Part shown: piece after piece, positions 29,658-38,341 of the stretch
How positions within the stretch are numbered: the first letter of the stretch is position 1
Layout: every line of letters begins with the position of its first letter
Program-made: the position numbers and the translations under genes
The notes under the pieces: generated by a model
The model's database searches: none
What the model was told of the DNA's origin: nothing
The model's input: the letters and a program-made list of their open reading frames with translations, nothing else
Assembly: GCA_947259585.1 (NCBI GenBank)
Contig: CAMYMV010000003.1
Span: 36,993 to 100,992, forward strand
Reading direction: 5' to 3'
DNA length: 64,000 nucleotides
Source of the DNA: an uncultured Gemmatimonadales bacterium
GTDB taxonomy: Bacteria > Gemmatimonadota > Gemmatimonadetes > Palauibacterales > Palauibacteraceae

Positions 29658-29736
29658 CTACTGTGAATTGCGGCTTTCCACCCGGATGGCGCCGGCGTGC
29701 CGGTGCCAGGGCGACGCCAACCCCACGGAGAACCCC

Positions 29737-30612
29737 GTGAGCGACTCCAACGACTCCAGCCGATCCAGCGACTCAGGCGGATCCAGCGGATCCGGCGGCT
29801 CCAGGCGAAAGCGGGTCACGACCAGCGACCTGGTCGCCATGAAGGGGCGGGGCGAGAAGATCGCCATGCTCACCTGCTACGACTACCTGTTCGCCGGAAT
29901 CCTGACGGAGACGGCCGTCGACGCCGTGCTCGTCGGCGATTCGCTAGGACAGGTGGTGCTCGGTCACGACTCGACCCTTCCCGTCACTGTCGACGACATG
30001 ATCCACCATGCCTGCGCGGTGCGTCGCGGCCTTCACGGGCCGCTGCTCGTCGTGGACATGCCCTTCCTCAGCTATCAGGTGAGCAACGAGGATGCGCTCA
30101 GAAACGCCGGAAGAGTAATGAGGGAGACGGGCGCGGAAGCGGTGAAGCTGGAGGGCGCCGCCGCCGCCACGCTGGATCGGATCCGCCTCATGGTCGGCGC
30201 GGGAATCCCCGTGATGGGTCACCTCGGTCTCACGCCGCAATCCGTCCACGAGCTCGGCGGCTATTCGGTTCGTGGGCGCGAGACGGAGGAAGCCGATCGC
30301 CTCCGGCACGACGCCGGCGCCCTCGAGGAGGCGGGTTGCTTCAGCATCGTCCTGGAGCTGATGCCCACGGCGCTCGCCGGAGAGATAAGCCGCTCGCTCC
30401 GGATTCCGACCATAGGCATCGGCGCCGGTCCGGAGTGTGACGGCCAGGTTCTCGTCCTGCCGGACATGCTCGGCCTCAACCCATCGTTCAACCCGACCTT
30501 TCTTCGCCGATTCGCGGAGCTCGGAGAGACGGCTCGTCGCGGCGTCGACGAGTACGTGAGTGCTGTGAAGTCGAGCGAGTACCCCGCTGACTCCGAGAGC
30601 TACGAGGCGTGA
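29737..30612 (+). CDS. panB: 3-methyl-2-oxobutanoate hydroxymethyltransferase
   Basis: The enzyme (291 aa) makes ketopantoate from ketoisovalerate and methylene-THF. IAMLTCYDYLFAGIL, LVGDSLGQVVLGHDSTLPVT, AVKLEGAA, VMGHLGLTPQSVHELGGY and GIGAGPECDGQVLVLPD are family blocks. The GTG at 29737 gives a Ser/Gly-rich tail of about 22 residues before the usual TTSDLVAMKGRGEK; its DNA is itself repetitive. No better start lies between. The stop overlaps panC (GTGA). Confidence 0.95.
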   Translation: MSDSNDSSRSSDSGGSSGSGGSRRKRVTTSDLVAMKGRGEKIAMLTCYDYLFAGILTETAVDAVLVGDSLGQVVLGHDSTLPVTVDDMIHHACAVRRGLHGPLLVVDMPFLSYQVSNEDALRNAGRVMRETGAEAVKLEGAAAATLDRIRLMVGAGIPVMGHLGLTPQSVHELGGYSVRGRETEEADRLRHDAGALEEAGCFSIVLELMPTALAGEISRSLRIPTIGIGAGPECDGQVLVLPDMLGLNPSFNPTFLRRFAELGETARRGVDEYVSAVKSSEYPADSESYEA

Positions 30613-31493
30613 GCGGCGCCCTGCAGACCGTCCACAGCGTCTCCGAGATGCGCCGGGTGCGCGAGGCGGCGACGGCTACGCGCCGAACGATCGGGTTCGT
30701 TCCAACGATGGGGTATCTGCACGAGGGCCACCTGAGCCTCGTCGACGTGGCCAGGCGGCACGTCGATCTCGTGGCCCTTTCCATCTATGTGAACCCGGCT
30801 CAATTCGGCGCCGGAGAGGACCTGGACGCGTATCCGCGGGACCTGGAGCGGGACCTGGAGCTGGCCGCCGGGCGCGGCGTCGACCTCGCGTTCGTACCGT
30901 CGGACGGGGATGTCTACCCGGAGCCGCAGACGATCTGGGTGGAGCCCCCGGAAGATGTGGGGCGCCGGTTGTGTGGGGAGCGGCGACCCGCGCATTTTCG
31001 AGGTGTCCTCACGGTCGTGGCGAAGCTCTTCGGCATGGTACAGCCCGATGTGGCCGTGTTCGGGCGCAAGGACTATCAACAGGCGGTGTTGATACGGCGG
31101 ATGGTACGGGAACTCGACATGCCCGTACGCATAGAATTGGCGCCGATCGTGCGGGAGGCCGGAGGACTGGCGATGAGCTCTCGCAACGCGTACCTGACGG
31201 CCGAGCAACGGCCGGCGGCGCTCGGACTCTCCGGAGCGTTGAGGGCGGTCCGCGAAGCGTTCGAGCGGGGCGAGCGCTCCGCGGAGGTGCTTCGGCAGCG
31301 GGCTCGTGGCCTCATGGAGGAGGCCGGGGTCCGAGTGGACTACGCCGAGGTCGTGGAGGCGAACGACCTGTCGCCCGTCGTCGAGGCCCAGCCGGCTTCG
31401 GTGTGCGCGGTGGCCGGATACGTGGGAACGACAAGACTGATCGACAACGCGTTGTTGGCTGGCTCGTCCTCCCTGGATGACTCGGGGGCATAG
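30609..31493 (+). CDS. panC: Pantothenate synthetase
   Basis: The enzyme (294 aa) joins pantoate and beta-alanine with ATP. The nucleotidyl-transferase signature is VPTMGYLHEGHLSLV, with YVNPAQFGAGEDLDAYPR, VFGRKDYQQAVLIRRM and LAMSSRNAYL for pantoate and ATP binding. It starts at GTG 30609 in a GTGA overlap with panB, and panD starts on the base after its stop, so the three pantothenate genes are tightly coupled. Confidence 0.96.
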   Translation: MSGALQTVHSVSEMRRVREAATATRRTIGFVPTMGYLHEGHLSLVDVARRHVDLVALSIYVNPAQFGAGEDLDAYPRDLERDLELAAGRGVDLAFVPSDGDVYPEPQTIWVEPPEDVGRRLCGERRPAHFRGVLTVVAKLFGMVQPDVAVFGRKDYQQAVLIRRMVRELDMPVRIELAPIVREAGGLAMSSRNAYLTAEQRPAALGLSGALRAVREAFERGERSAEVLRQRARGLMEEAGVRVDYAEVVEANDLSPVVEAQPASVCAVAGYVGTTRLIDNALLAGSSSLDDSGA

Positions 31494-31868
31494 ATGCGTA
31501 GAACGCTGTTCAAGTCGAAGATTCACCGAGCCACCCTCACGGGCGCTCACCTGGATTACGAGGGGTCCATCAGCGTCGATCGCGATCTGATGGATGCCGC
31601 GGAGCTCGTCCCGTACGAGAAGGTCCAGGTTCTGAATCTCTCCAACGGGGTCCGACTGGAGACGTACGTGATCGAGGGAACCCGAGGCAGCGGAGAGATC
31701 CAGCTGAACGGTCCGGCGGCCCGGTTGGGACACGCCGGCGACCAGATCATCATCGTCAGCTATGCGGAGTACGGGGAAGAGGAAGTGGCCGGCCATGCAC
31801 CGACCGTGGTCCACGTCGATCGGCACAACCGCCTCCTTCCGGATCTCCGCTCCGGCACGGCGGTCTGA
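31494..31868 (+). CDS. panD: Aspartate 1-decarboxylase precursor
   Basis: The protein (124 aa) supplies beta-alanine for PanC. Self-cleavage should occur between Gly24 and Ser25 in [10 protein letters not shown], making the pyruvoyl group; the [10 protein letters not shown] start and [19 protein letters not shown] are typical. ATG 31494 directly follows the panC stop. The end is in a CTGA overlap with what I take to be the true start of the HD-domain gene. Confidence 0.96.
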   Translation: MRRTLFKSKIHRATLTGAHLDYEGSISVDRDLMDAAELVPYEKVQVLNLSNGVRLETYVIEGTRGSGEIQLNGPAARLGHAGDQIIIVSYAEYGEEEVAGHAPTVVHVDRHNRLLPDLRSGTAV

Positions 31869-32464
31869 GCCCGCCGCATCCCCTCCTAGATAGAGCCGCC
31901 GACGGGCGGCTTCCCGACTGGGCCCTCTCCTCCCAGCCCCGCCTCGAGCACATCCGCCGGGTGCGCGATCTCCTCGCCTCCTGGGGAAGCGCGCTGGGCC
32001 TCGAGCAGGCCGAGATGAGTCGCTGGTTGGCGGCCGCCACCCTTCACGATGCCTTGCGGGACGCGGATCCGGCGGAGTTCGTGACCGATGCGGTCCACCC
32101 TCCGGACGTCGGGGCTCGTTGGCCCCGGCATCTCCTCCACGGGCCTGCCTGCGCCCATCGGCTCCTGGAGGAGGGAGTGAAAGACGAGGCGCTTCTGCGG
32201 GCGGTGGCGTACCATACGACTGGCCACCCGGACCTGGACGAGATGGGCGAGTATCTTTACCTGGCCGACTTTCTGGATCCGGGCCGTGACTTCATGCATG
32301 AGAAGCGAGGCTCGCTGAGAGCGCGACTTCCCGGGGATCGATCGACCGTGCTCCTTGAGGTCATCGGCCTTCGCATCGGCCACCTGCTCGAGCGAAGAAG
32401 CACCATCCTCGAAGAGACGTTGCGTTTCTGGAACAGGATCGCAGAGGAGACGGAGCGAACGTGA
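31865..32464 (+). CDS. YqeK-like HD-domain hydrolase, probable CTG start
   Basis: The protein (199 aa from this start) resembles YqeK, the family that cleaves Ap4A symmetrically. The HD residues are His29 (RLEHIRRV), His61-Asp62 (TLHDALRD), HLLHGPACA and [26 protein letters not shown]. The first GTG in frame, 31961, would remove His29. The frame is open back to panD with sensible sequence ([18 protein letters not shown]), and the only start fitting the 4-base overlaps common here is CTG 31865 (CTGA). I am sure of the family, less so of the codon. The stop overlaps the next gene (GTGA). Confidence 0.8.
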   Translation: MSPPHPLLDRAADGRLPDWALSSQPRLEHIRRVRDLLASWGSALGLEQAEMSRWLAAATLHDALRDADPAEFVTDAVHPPDVGARWPRHLLHGPACAHRLLEEGVKDEALLRAVAYHTTGHPDLDEMGEYLYLADFLDPGRDFMHEKRGSLRARLPGDRSTVLLEVIGLRIGHLLERRSTILEETLRFWNRIAEETERT

Positions 32465-33009
32465 GTCAGCGGAAGTCGGGGAGTCGAAAGAAACCGGCGA
32501 ATCGGAGAGGATCGAAATCGCGTCGTCGCGGACCCCCGAGGGCGGCCTACGCGGCGGCGCTGCTGATGGTCATTGTGATGCTCGCCTCCGCCTGGTGGGG
32601 GTGGAGACAGGCGCGTGAGAAGACCGATCCCGCCGAGGATCCGTTCGCCCGCCAGGTCGAGCTGCCTCCCGAGCCTGATCCGATCGCGCGCGTGGAGGTG
32701 CTGAACGGTGCAGGCGAGCCGGGAGCGGCGCAGCAGGCGGCCGAAATCCTGCGCGCCGCGGGCTTCGACGTCGTTTACTTCGGAAACGCGACCGACTTCG
32801 ACAACCCGCGCACACGGGTCATCGCGCGCGTCGGAAGCGGCGGGCGAGCGGATTCCGTGGCCGGCTGGCTGCGAGTCGACCGCCTCGAGAGCGACGTGGA
32901 TCCGATGATGCACCTCGACGCCACGATCGTCCTCGGCGGCGACTGGCGGCGCAGGTTTCGCCTCGTGGCCGACGCCACGACGGAGGCCGAGCTCGACCAG
33001 CAGCGCTGA
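32461..33009 (+). CDS. LytR_C-domain membrane-anchored protein
   Basis: The protein (182 aa) has a basic N-terminus, one membrane segment (about 30-46) and an outward-facing LytR_C-type domain (about 76-160: IARVEVLNGAGEPGAAQQAA, GFDVVYFGNAT). The domain often follows LytR-CpsA-Psr enzymes but occurs here alone, so wall-polymer attachment should not be assumed. GTG 32461 overlaps the HD gene stop. In many genomes this pair is followed by rsfS, which is absent here; the next 660 bases are repeat-rich. Confidence 0.82.
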   Translation: MSQRKSGSRKKPANRRGSKSRRRGPPRAAYAAALLMVIVMLASAWWGWRQAREKTDPAEDPFARQVELPPEPDPIARVEVLNGAGEPGAAQQAAEILRAAGFDVVYFGNATDFDNPRTRVIARVGSGGRADSVAGWLRVDRLESDVDPMMHLDATIVLGGDWRRRFRLVADATTEAELDQQR

Positions 33010-33048
33010 GGTGACGGCTTGGTCGGCCGGCCCGTCCACGTATCGAGT

Positions 33049-33103
33049 CCTTGTTGCCCCGTCGTTGAGTCTTCGCTGACGCGTCGTTGACCCGTCGTTG
33101 AGC
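33049..33103. repeat. 11-base tandem array
   Basis: CGTCGTTGA occurs at 33060, 33082 and 33093, with degenerate copies at 33049 and 33071, giving about five 11-base units in non-coding DNA. Confidence 0.7.
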
Positions 33104-33123
33104 CGTGCGCCGAACCGTGGTCC

Positions 33124-33861
33124 ATGCGAGACGACGCGAGATGGGAGCGCTTTCGGTTCAACACCCTCCGCTTTCCCTCTAGGTGTACACCTGTACAGGT
33201 AGAAAGACGAGCACGTGAGGTCTTCGCGGCGTGGCTCGAGTTGCGAGCCGGTCGAAAGGCGCTCGACAGAGACATGCGCGTCTGGCTGGACGACGCCCCA
33301 CGACGCCTGAATCCGGTACGACCGTTCTGCTTCGTGCTCGAGAGGATGAAGCGAAAGTGGCGCGAAGCGGACCGCAGCGCCGATCTGTCGGGATTCCCCG
33401 TGCACCGCACGGTAGGCTCGACCCGAGCCCGCGAAGATTGGTTCGGGCTCCTATCGGCGGTTCTTCTGGACGACGAGGTGATCCGGGTCCGACACCGCTA
33501 CCACGATGGACCGGCGATCCTGATCAGCGAGTCACGATTTCGCGCGCTCGAGAAAGCGACTGGCTCGTCTCGACAGGGCAGCCGGGCCGTGTCCGGCAAA
33601 ATCTGCGACGGGGTAAGTGATCGGGTAGGTAATCGGGTAGGTGATCGGGTGATAAGGCGGTCGGGTGGTCAGCGGGTCTCGATTCCCGATCCTTCGGTCG
33701 CGTCCGCCGCCCTCTCCTCGCTCTCGAGCCGCAGCTGCCCGCAGGCCGCCGCGATGTCGCGGCCCCGGGGCGTTCGCACCGCTGCCTCCACGCCGCGCGC
33801 CCGCAGCGCTCCGGCGAAGGCGGCCACCCGCTCGGGAGGGCTCGGTCGCCAGTTCACGTAG
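33124..33861 (+). CDS. Unrecognised open frame, doubtful
   Basis: From ATG 33124 the frame runs 245 codons. Residues 30-160 (REVFAAWLELRAGRKALDRD, FCFVLERMKRKWREAD, WFGLLSAVLLDDEVIRVRH) have fairly coding-like composition, but I know no such family. The front contains the dispersed palindromic repeat; the rear runs through a 12-base array and then 193 bases antisense to rlmN, which is surely not real coding. It may be the decayed remnant of a gene or simply a chance frame. Confidence 0.25.
   Translation: MRDDARWERFRFNTLRFPSRCTPVQVERRAREVFAAWLELRAGRKALDRDMRVWLDDAPRRLNPVRPFCFVLERMKRKWREADRSADLSGFPVHRTVGSTRAREDWFGLLSAVLLDDEVIRVRHRYHDGPAILISESRFRALEKATGSSRQGSRAVSGKICDGVSDRVGNRVGDRVIRRSGGQRVSIPDPSVASAALSSLSSRSCPQAAAMSRPRGVRTAASTPRARSAPAKAATRSGGLGRQFT
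33143..33222. repeat. Dispersed palindromic repeat, copy 2
   Basis: The core GTACACCTGTACAGGTAGA (33185-33203) is identical to 22061-22079, with similarity extending on both sides. Here two perfect palindromes overlap: AGGTGTACACCT (33181-33192) and ACCTGTACAGGT (33189-33200). Confidence 0.7.
33607..33654. repeat. 12-base tandem array
   Basis: Units GATCGGGTAGGT (33619), AATCGGGTAGGT (33631) and GATCGGGTGATA (33643) follow a degenerate first copy at 33607. They lie just beyond the rlmN stop. Confidence 0.75.
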
Positions 33862-34808
33862 GGGATCGGATTCAGGGGGATGAGGTTCACGAACGCGGAC
33901 AGGCCCCGCATCAGCAGAGCCAGCTGCCCGGCCAGGGCCGTCGCGTCGTTGATGCCGTCTATCAAGGTGTACTCGAAGGTGATGCGCCGACCGCGTAGCC
34001 TCGCGTACTCCCGGATGGCCTCGAAGAGGTCGGGCAGGGGATACCGGCGTTCGATCGGCATCAACCGCGCCCTCAGGTCGTGATCCGGCGCATGCAGCGA
34101 GACGGCGAGACCGAACTGCTCAGGCCGTTGGGCGAGCTCGAGGATTCCGGGCACGAGCCCCACCGTCGAGACCGTGATCCGACGGGCGCCCACCCCGAAC
34201 CCGCCGTGCAGGACGTCCAACGAGCCGTGCACCGCCTCGAGGTTGGCCAGCGGCTCGCCCATTCCCATGAACACCACGTTGTCGACCGCACGCGCCCACT
34301 CGGAGCGTGCGAAGCGTGTCGCGTCCCTGTATTGAGCCGTGATCTCGGCGGCGGAGAGGTGCCGGCGGAAGCCGAAGTGGCCCGTCGCACAGAAGACGCA
34401 GCCGAGAGCGCAGCCGGCTTGAGAGGAGAGGCAGAGCGTCAGTCGATCCGAGGTCGGGATCAACACCGACTCGATCTGCTCGCCGTCCTCCAGCCGCCAA
34501 AGGTGCTTGACCGTTCCATCACGGGAGCGGGCGACGTGAGCCGGTTCCAGCGGCGTCAACGAGAACTCCGCGCCAAGACGGGAGCGAAGCTCCTTGGGCA
34601 GCGTGGTGGCTTCGTCGAACGAGCGGGCTTTCCGATCGAACACCCAACGGCGAAGCTGCTCGGTTCTGTAAGAGGGCTCGTCCCGCGCCTCCATCGCGGT
34701 GCCGACCCGACGCGAGAAGTCCTCCGGGCCGAGTCCGAGCAGATCGACGCGGCTCGGGTTGGCGCGGCTCGGGCGAGACGGATGATCGTCGGGTTCGGTC
34801 GTCATCAT
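33669..34808 (-). CDS. rlmN: Dual-specificity 23S rRNA / tRNA adenine-C2 methyltransferase
   Basis: The protein (379 aa) is a radical-SAM enzyme that methylates A2503 of 23S rRNA and A37 of some tRNAs. The cluster cysteines are Cys133, Cys137 and Cys140 (CALGCVFCATGHFGF); FMGMGEPLAN and STVGLVPGI follow; the catalytic C-terminal Cys lies in DIAAACGQL. It reads against its neighbours. ATG 34808 gives an N-terminal tail of about 20 polar residues before VDLLGLGPEDF; the last 20 residues are also an unconserved tail. Confidence 0.95.
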   Translation of the reverse strand: MMTTEPDDHPSRPSRANPSRVDLLGLGPEDFSRRVGTAMEARDEPSYRTEQLRRWVFDRKARSFDEATTLPKELRSRLGAEFSLTPLEPAHVARSRDGTVKHLWRLEDGEQIESVLIPTSDRLTLCLSSQAGCALGCVFCATGHFGFRRHLSAAEITAQYRDATRFARSEWARAVDNVVFMGMGEPLANLEAVHGSLDVLHGGFGVGARRITVSTVGLVPGILELAQRPEQFGLAVSLHAPDHDLRARLMPIERRYPLPDLFEAIREYARLRGRRITFEYTLIDGINDATALAGQLALLMRGLSAFVNLIPLNPIPYVNWRPSPPERVAAFAGALRARGVEAAVRTPRGRDIAAACGQLRLESEERAADATEGSGIETR

Positions 34809-34868
34809 CGGGGCTCAGGCCCGCTTGGCGCTCGTTGCCGGCTCAGCTGTGGCTACCGGTCCTGCTGG

Positions 34869-34897
34869 TTGCTGGCCCAAAAGGCCGGAAATATACT
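34869..34897 (+). promoter_or_regulatory. Predicted promoter of the vanZ-like/aspS transcript
   Basis: TTGCTG (34869-34874), a 17-base spacer and TATACT (34892-34897) lie 85 bases before the GTG at 34982, in the divergent gap with rlmN. Confidence 0.6.
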
Positions 34898-34981
34898 GCG
34901 AGGCGTTCTACTTGCGCGTGCGCCACGCGTTCCTCCCAGCCTGCCAGAGGGTGCCGTGTCCCGGTCAGCCGTGAAACCTCG

Positions 34982-35356
34982 GTGAAGAATCGTGTGGACG
35001 CCTGGTGGCCGGTCGCTGGCTGGACGCTCGTCATCATCCTGCTCACCTCGCTGCCGCTGCCCACATGGGTGGGTCTGTCCGGCTCGAACCTCGACAAGCT
35101 CGTACATTTCGGGCTCTACCTGGGGCTCGGACTGACTCTCGGACGCGCGGCCCGCATCTCCGGCTTCACGGGCGTGGCCATGCTGCTCGGCTTGCTGCTG
35201 GCCGGAATCGCTTTCGCGGCCGTCGACGAGCTTCTGCAGAACTGGGTTCCGAGGAGAGCGCCGCAGATGGCCGACTGGCTGGCCGATGTGGCGGGGCTGG
35301 TCTCGGGGTACGTGCTCTACGTCGCACGGTGGAGACGTAGGACGATGAAGACGTAG
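34982..35356 (+). CDS. VanZ-like membrane protein
   Basis: The product (124 aa) has three or four membrane segments and the VanZ pattern: NLDKLVHFGLYLGLGLTLGRA followed by AAVDELLQNWVPRRAPQMAD and WLADVAGLVSGY. VanZ relatives are linked to glycopeptide or cell-surface stress but most have no proven activity. I start at GTG 34982; the frame is open further upstream but that part contains the promoter and no family sequence. The C-terminus (RWRRRTMKT) runs into a 16-base tandem array. Confidence 0.8.
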   Translation: MKNRVDAWWPVAGWTLVIILLTSLPLPTWVGLSGSNLDKLVHFGLYLGLGLTLGRAARISGFTGVAMLLGLLLAGIAFAAVDELLQNWVPRRAPQMADWLADVAGLVSGYVLYVARWRRRTMKT

Positions 35357-35418
35357 GACGGTGAAGACATAGGGCGGCGAAGACGTAGGGCGGCGAAGAC
35401 ATAGAGTGGAGACATAGA
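35330..35418. repeat. 16-base tandem array between vanZ-like gene and aspS
   Basis: About six units of the type GAAGACGTAGGACGGT run from the last codons of the vanZ-like gene to the aspS ribosome site; the last copies supply the GGAGA 9 bases before the aspS ATG. Confidence 0.85.
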
Positions 35419-35421
35419 TAG

Positions 35422-37230
35422 ATGGGAGACGGAAACACGACGACCTTCGCTACCGCGTGGAGGGACGCGCGTTGCGGAGACATCTCCGAGGTCTGGCTCG
35501 GCCGCCGCGTGAAGCTGGCGGGGTGGGTCCACCGCGTCCGGGACCTGGGGGGAGTCATCTTCGTCCAGATCCGGGATCGCGGGGGGCGCGTCCAGCTCGC
35601 CTTCGGTCCGGACTGGTGTGACGCCGGGATGATCGCCGCGGCCCGGGGCCTGAGCTCGGAAGATGTCGTACAGGTCGAGGGCGAAGTCGTCAACCGGCCG
35701 CCGGAGGCCGTGAATCCGGAGATGACGACGGGCTCGATCGAGGTCCACGTGGATGACTTCCGCGTGCTCTCGGAGGCCGCGCCCCTGCCGATCCTCGTGG
35801 CGGACGTGGATCTGGCAGAACTGCCTGCCGAGGAGCTCCGGCTCCGCCACCGGGTGCTGGATCTTCGTCGCCCGGAGATGATCCGGAACTTCGAGGTGCG
35901 GCACGAAGCGGTCGCCGGGGCACGCGAAGCCCTCTCGGCCGAGGGGTTCCTGGAGATCGAGACGCCGCTCCTCACGCGGCGGACGCCGGAAGGTGCACGG
36001 GACTATCTGGTACCCAGCCGCGTGAATCCCGGCGAGTTCTACGCCCTGCCGCAGTCGCCTCAGCTCTACAAGCAGCTCCTGATGGTGGCCGGCTACGATC
36101 GCTACTTCCAGATCGCGCGCTGCCTGCGCGACGAAGACCTGAGGGCGGATCGGCAGCCGGAGTTCACTCAGGTCGACGTCGAGATGGCGTACGTGGGAGT
36201 GGACGACGTTCTCGGCGTCTGCGAGCGCATGCTCCAGCGGATGTGGAGTCGGGCCCTCGGTCAGGAGCTTCATCTGCCGTTCCCGCGACTCTCCCACGCC
36301 GAGGCGCTGGAGCTCTACGGAACCGACAAGCCCGACCTCCGGGTCGATTGGAAGCTGGTCGATCTGACGGATCTCCTCACCGGGCTCGGTTTCGGCATCT
36401 TCGATCACACGGCCGAGGCGGGAGGCCGCGTGAGGGGTTTCGTAGCCGCGGGAGGCGCCGCCGTCTCTCGATCCGAGATCGGGGGCTTCGAGGAGTTGGC
36501 CAGAAAGCGCGGCGCGAAGGGAGTGATCTGGCTGAAAGCCGGAGCGGAGGGTTGGTCCGGTCCGATCGCCAAGTACGTGGACGACGACGTCGGTGCCGAG
36601 CTGAAGGGGAAGCACGGGATGGCGGAGGGAGATCTCCTGCTCGTCCTCGCCGGTCCCGACTCCGAGACGACCGCGCCCCTCGATGCCCTTCGGCGCGCCG
36701 TGGCGAGCCGCCTCGACGCCTTCGACGAAGGCGGAGCGCACTGGCTGTGGGTGGTGGACTTCCCGCTGTTCGAACGGGACCCGGAGACCGGCGCCCCGGT
36801 GGCCGCGCATCACCCCTTCACGATGCCTGTGGACGCGGATGCCGACCGGATTCGCGAGACCCCGTTCGACGTGACAGCTCGCGCCTACGACGTCGTTTAC
36901 AATGGTGTCGAGCTGGCCAGCGGCAGCATCCGCTGCCACGATGCCGAGATTCAGCGTGCGATCCTCGAGGCCCTCGGCTTCGACCGTGACGAGGCGGAGC
37001 GCCGATTCGGGTTTCTGCTGGAGGCATTCCGCTATGGAGCTCCCCCTCACGGCGGCTACGCGTTGGGGTTGGACCGGACGATCGCGCTAATGGTAGGCGC
37101 TCCGTCCCTCCGGGATGTGATCGCGTTTCCGAAGACGACGGCAGCCCGCGGGCTCATGGAAGGCACCCCTTCCGGCGTGGAACCGGAGGATCTCGCGGGG
37201 CTACATATCCAGCTATGCGAGGACGACTGA
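35422..37230 (+). CDS. aspS: Aspartyl-tRNA synthetase, bacterial type
   Basis: The enzyme (602 aa) charges tRNA-Asp. Domains in order are the OB-fold anticodon-binding part (LAGWVHRVRDLGGVIFVQIRD), class II motif 1, motif 2 with RCLRDEDLRADRQPEFTQVD, the bacterial GAD insertion (about 300-420) and motif 3, GGYALGLDRTIALM. The length is that of the bacterial type. Whether it also charges tRNA-Asn cannot be told from the window. ATG 35422 has GGAGA upstream, contributed by the tandem array. Confidence 0.96.
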   Translation: MGDGNTTTFATAWRDARCGDISEVWLGRRVKLAGWVHRVRDLGGVIFVQIRDRGGRVQLAFGPDWCDAGMIAAARGLSSEDVVQVEGEVVNRPPEAVNPEMTTGSIEVHVDDFRVLSEAAPLPILVADVDLAELPAEELRLRHRVLDLRRPEMIRNFEVRHEAVAGAREALSAEGFLEIETPLLTRRTPEGARDYLVPSRVNPGEFYALPQSPQLYKQLLMVAGYDRYFQIARCLRDEDLRADRQPEFTQVDVEMAYVGVDDVLGVCERMLQRMWSRALGQELHLPFPRLSHAEALELYGTDKPDLRVDWKLVDLTDLLTGLGFGIFDHTAEAGGRVRGFVAAGGAAVSRSEIGGFEELARKRGAKGVIWLKAGAEGWSGPIAKYVDDDVGAELKGKHGMAEGDLLLVLAGPDSETTAPLDALRRAVASRLDAFDEGGAHWLWVVDFPLFERDPETGAPVAAHHPFTMPVDADADRIRETPFDVTARAYDVVYNGVELASGSIRCHDAEIQRAILEALGFDRDEAERRFGFLLEAFRYGAPPHGGYALGLDRTIALMVGAPSLRDVIAFPKTTAARGLMEGTPSGVEPEDLAGLHIQLCEDD

Positions 37231-37240
37231 GGGGGCGTTG

Positions 37241-38341
37241 GTGAGCTCTCGGTCCGCCGACCCCGGGGCTGACGCCCAGGCCAAAGCCCAAGCGGACGCC
37301 CAAGCGGACGCCCAGGCCAACGCCCAGGCCGATCCCCAGGCCAACGCCCAGGCCGCCGCGCAGACCGACGCCAAGGTCGTTCAGGAGCGGCTCGAGGCCG
37401 TCGGGGCGGACCAGCTTCTGCTGGCCGGAGTGAACGACGCTCACCTTGCGGAGCTGGCTCGGCTCTCCGGGGTGCGGGTGATCCTTCGCGGCGACCACCT
37501 CATCCTCTCCGGATCGGCGGGAGCGGTCGAGCATGCCGTGCCCGCGGCGCGCCACATGATCGAGATGGCCCGCCGGCTGAAGACCTTCGCCGTCTCGGAC
37601 GTAGCGCGGTTCCTTGGTGGCGAAGTGCCGGAGGCTGGCGCCGAACAAGAGGCCGAGGCGCTCATCCTTCCGCGCGCCCGCAGGGTGATACGGCCTCGAT
37701 CCAAGGGCCAGGAGCAGTACCTCGATGCGATCCGGGACAGCGACATCGTCGTGGGCATCGGCCCCGCCGGGACGGGGAAGACCTACCTGGCCGTGGCCCG
37801 TGCCGTCGAAGCGCTGCACCTGAAGCGCGTGCGGAAGATCATCCTCACCCGTCCCGCCGTCGAAGCGGGCGAGGCCCTCGGCTTCCTGCCCGGCGACATC
37901 AGGGAGAAGGTGGATCCCTACCTGAGGCCCCTGTACGACGCACTCGAGGACATGATGCCGGCGGAGAAGGTGCGGCGCGCGATCGAGGAGCACACGATCG
38001 AGATCGCGCCGTTGGCGTACATGCGCGGCAGGACGCTCTCCGACGCCTTCATCATCCTGGACGAGGCCCAGAACGCCACGACCGCGCAGATGAAGATGTT
38101 CCTCACCCGTCTCGGACTGAACTCCAAGACGGTCGTCACGGGCGACAAGACCCAGATCGATCTGCCGCGCCGCGCCGACTCGGGGCTGCTGGAGATCGAG
38201 GAAGTCTTGAAGGGGATCGAGGGCATCGAGTTCATCTACCTGACGGGGCAGGACGTCGTCCGGCACCGGCTGGTCAGGGAGATCATCAGGGCGTACGGAG
38301 AGCGCACGACGGGCGAGCCGCGTCAGGAGGAGGGGGCATGA
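37241..38341 (+). CDS. PhoH-family ATPase (YbeZ-like)
   Basis: The protein (366 aa) has an N-terminal KH-like part and a PhoH ATPase domain with Walker A GIGPAGTGKTYLAVA and Walker B AFIILDEAQNAT. In many bacteria it works with YbeY in rRNA maturation, and ybeY is nearby. The first 45 residues are a low-complexity Ala/Gln/Asp tail made by eight 12-base DNA repeats. GTG 37241 is used, after GGGGG at 37231; TTG 37238 is equally possible and adds one residue. The stop overlaps the next gene (ATGA). Confidence 0.92.
   Translation: MSSRSADPGADAQAKAQADAQADAQANAQADPQANAQAAAQTDAKVVQERLEAVGADQLLLAGVNDAHLAELARLSGVRVILRGDHLILSGSAGAVEHAVPAARHMIEMARRLKTFAVSDVARFLGGEVPEAGAEQEAEALILPRARRVIRPRSKGQEQYLDAIRDSDIVVGIGPAGTGKTYLAVARAVEALHLKRVRKIILTRPAVEAGEALGFLPGDIREKVDPYLRPLYDALEDMMPAEKVRRAIEEHTIEIAPLAYMRGRTLSDAFIILDEAQNATTAQMKMFLTRLGLNSKTVVTGDKTQIDLPRRADSGLLEIEEVLKGIEGIEFIYLTGQDVVRHRLVREIIRAYGERTTGEPRQEEGA
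37274..37369. repeat. Eight 12-base repeats in the phoH-like gene front
   Basis: Units of the type GCCCAGGCCAAC run in frame and encode Ala-Gln-Ala-(Lys/Asp/Asn) repeats ahead of the conserved domain. Confidence 0.9.

Larger units (their letters stand above)
33010..33668. other. Repeat-rich gap between the LytR_C gene and rlmN
   Basis: This 659-base stretch holds an 11-base array, copy 2 of the dispersed palindromic repeat, an unrecognised open frame and a 12-base array. No hairpin terminator or RNA gene was seen. It looks like a site of past rearrangement, because rsfS, often found at this place, is missing. Confidence 0.5.

Noticed and set aside
34835..34981. N-terminal extension of the VanZ-like protein
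   Set aside because: The extension covers the predicted promoter and has no membrane or VanZ character.
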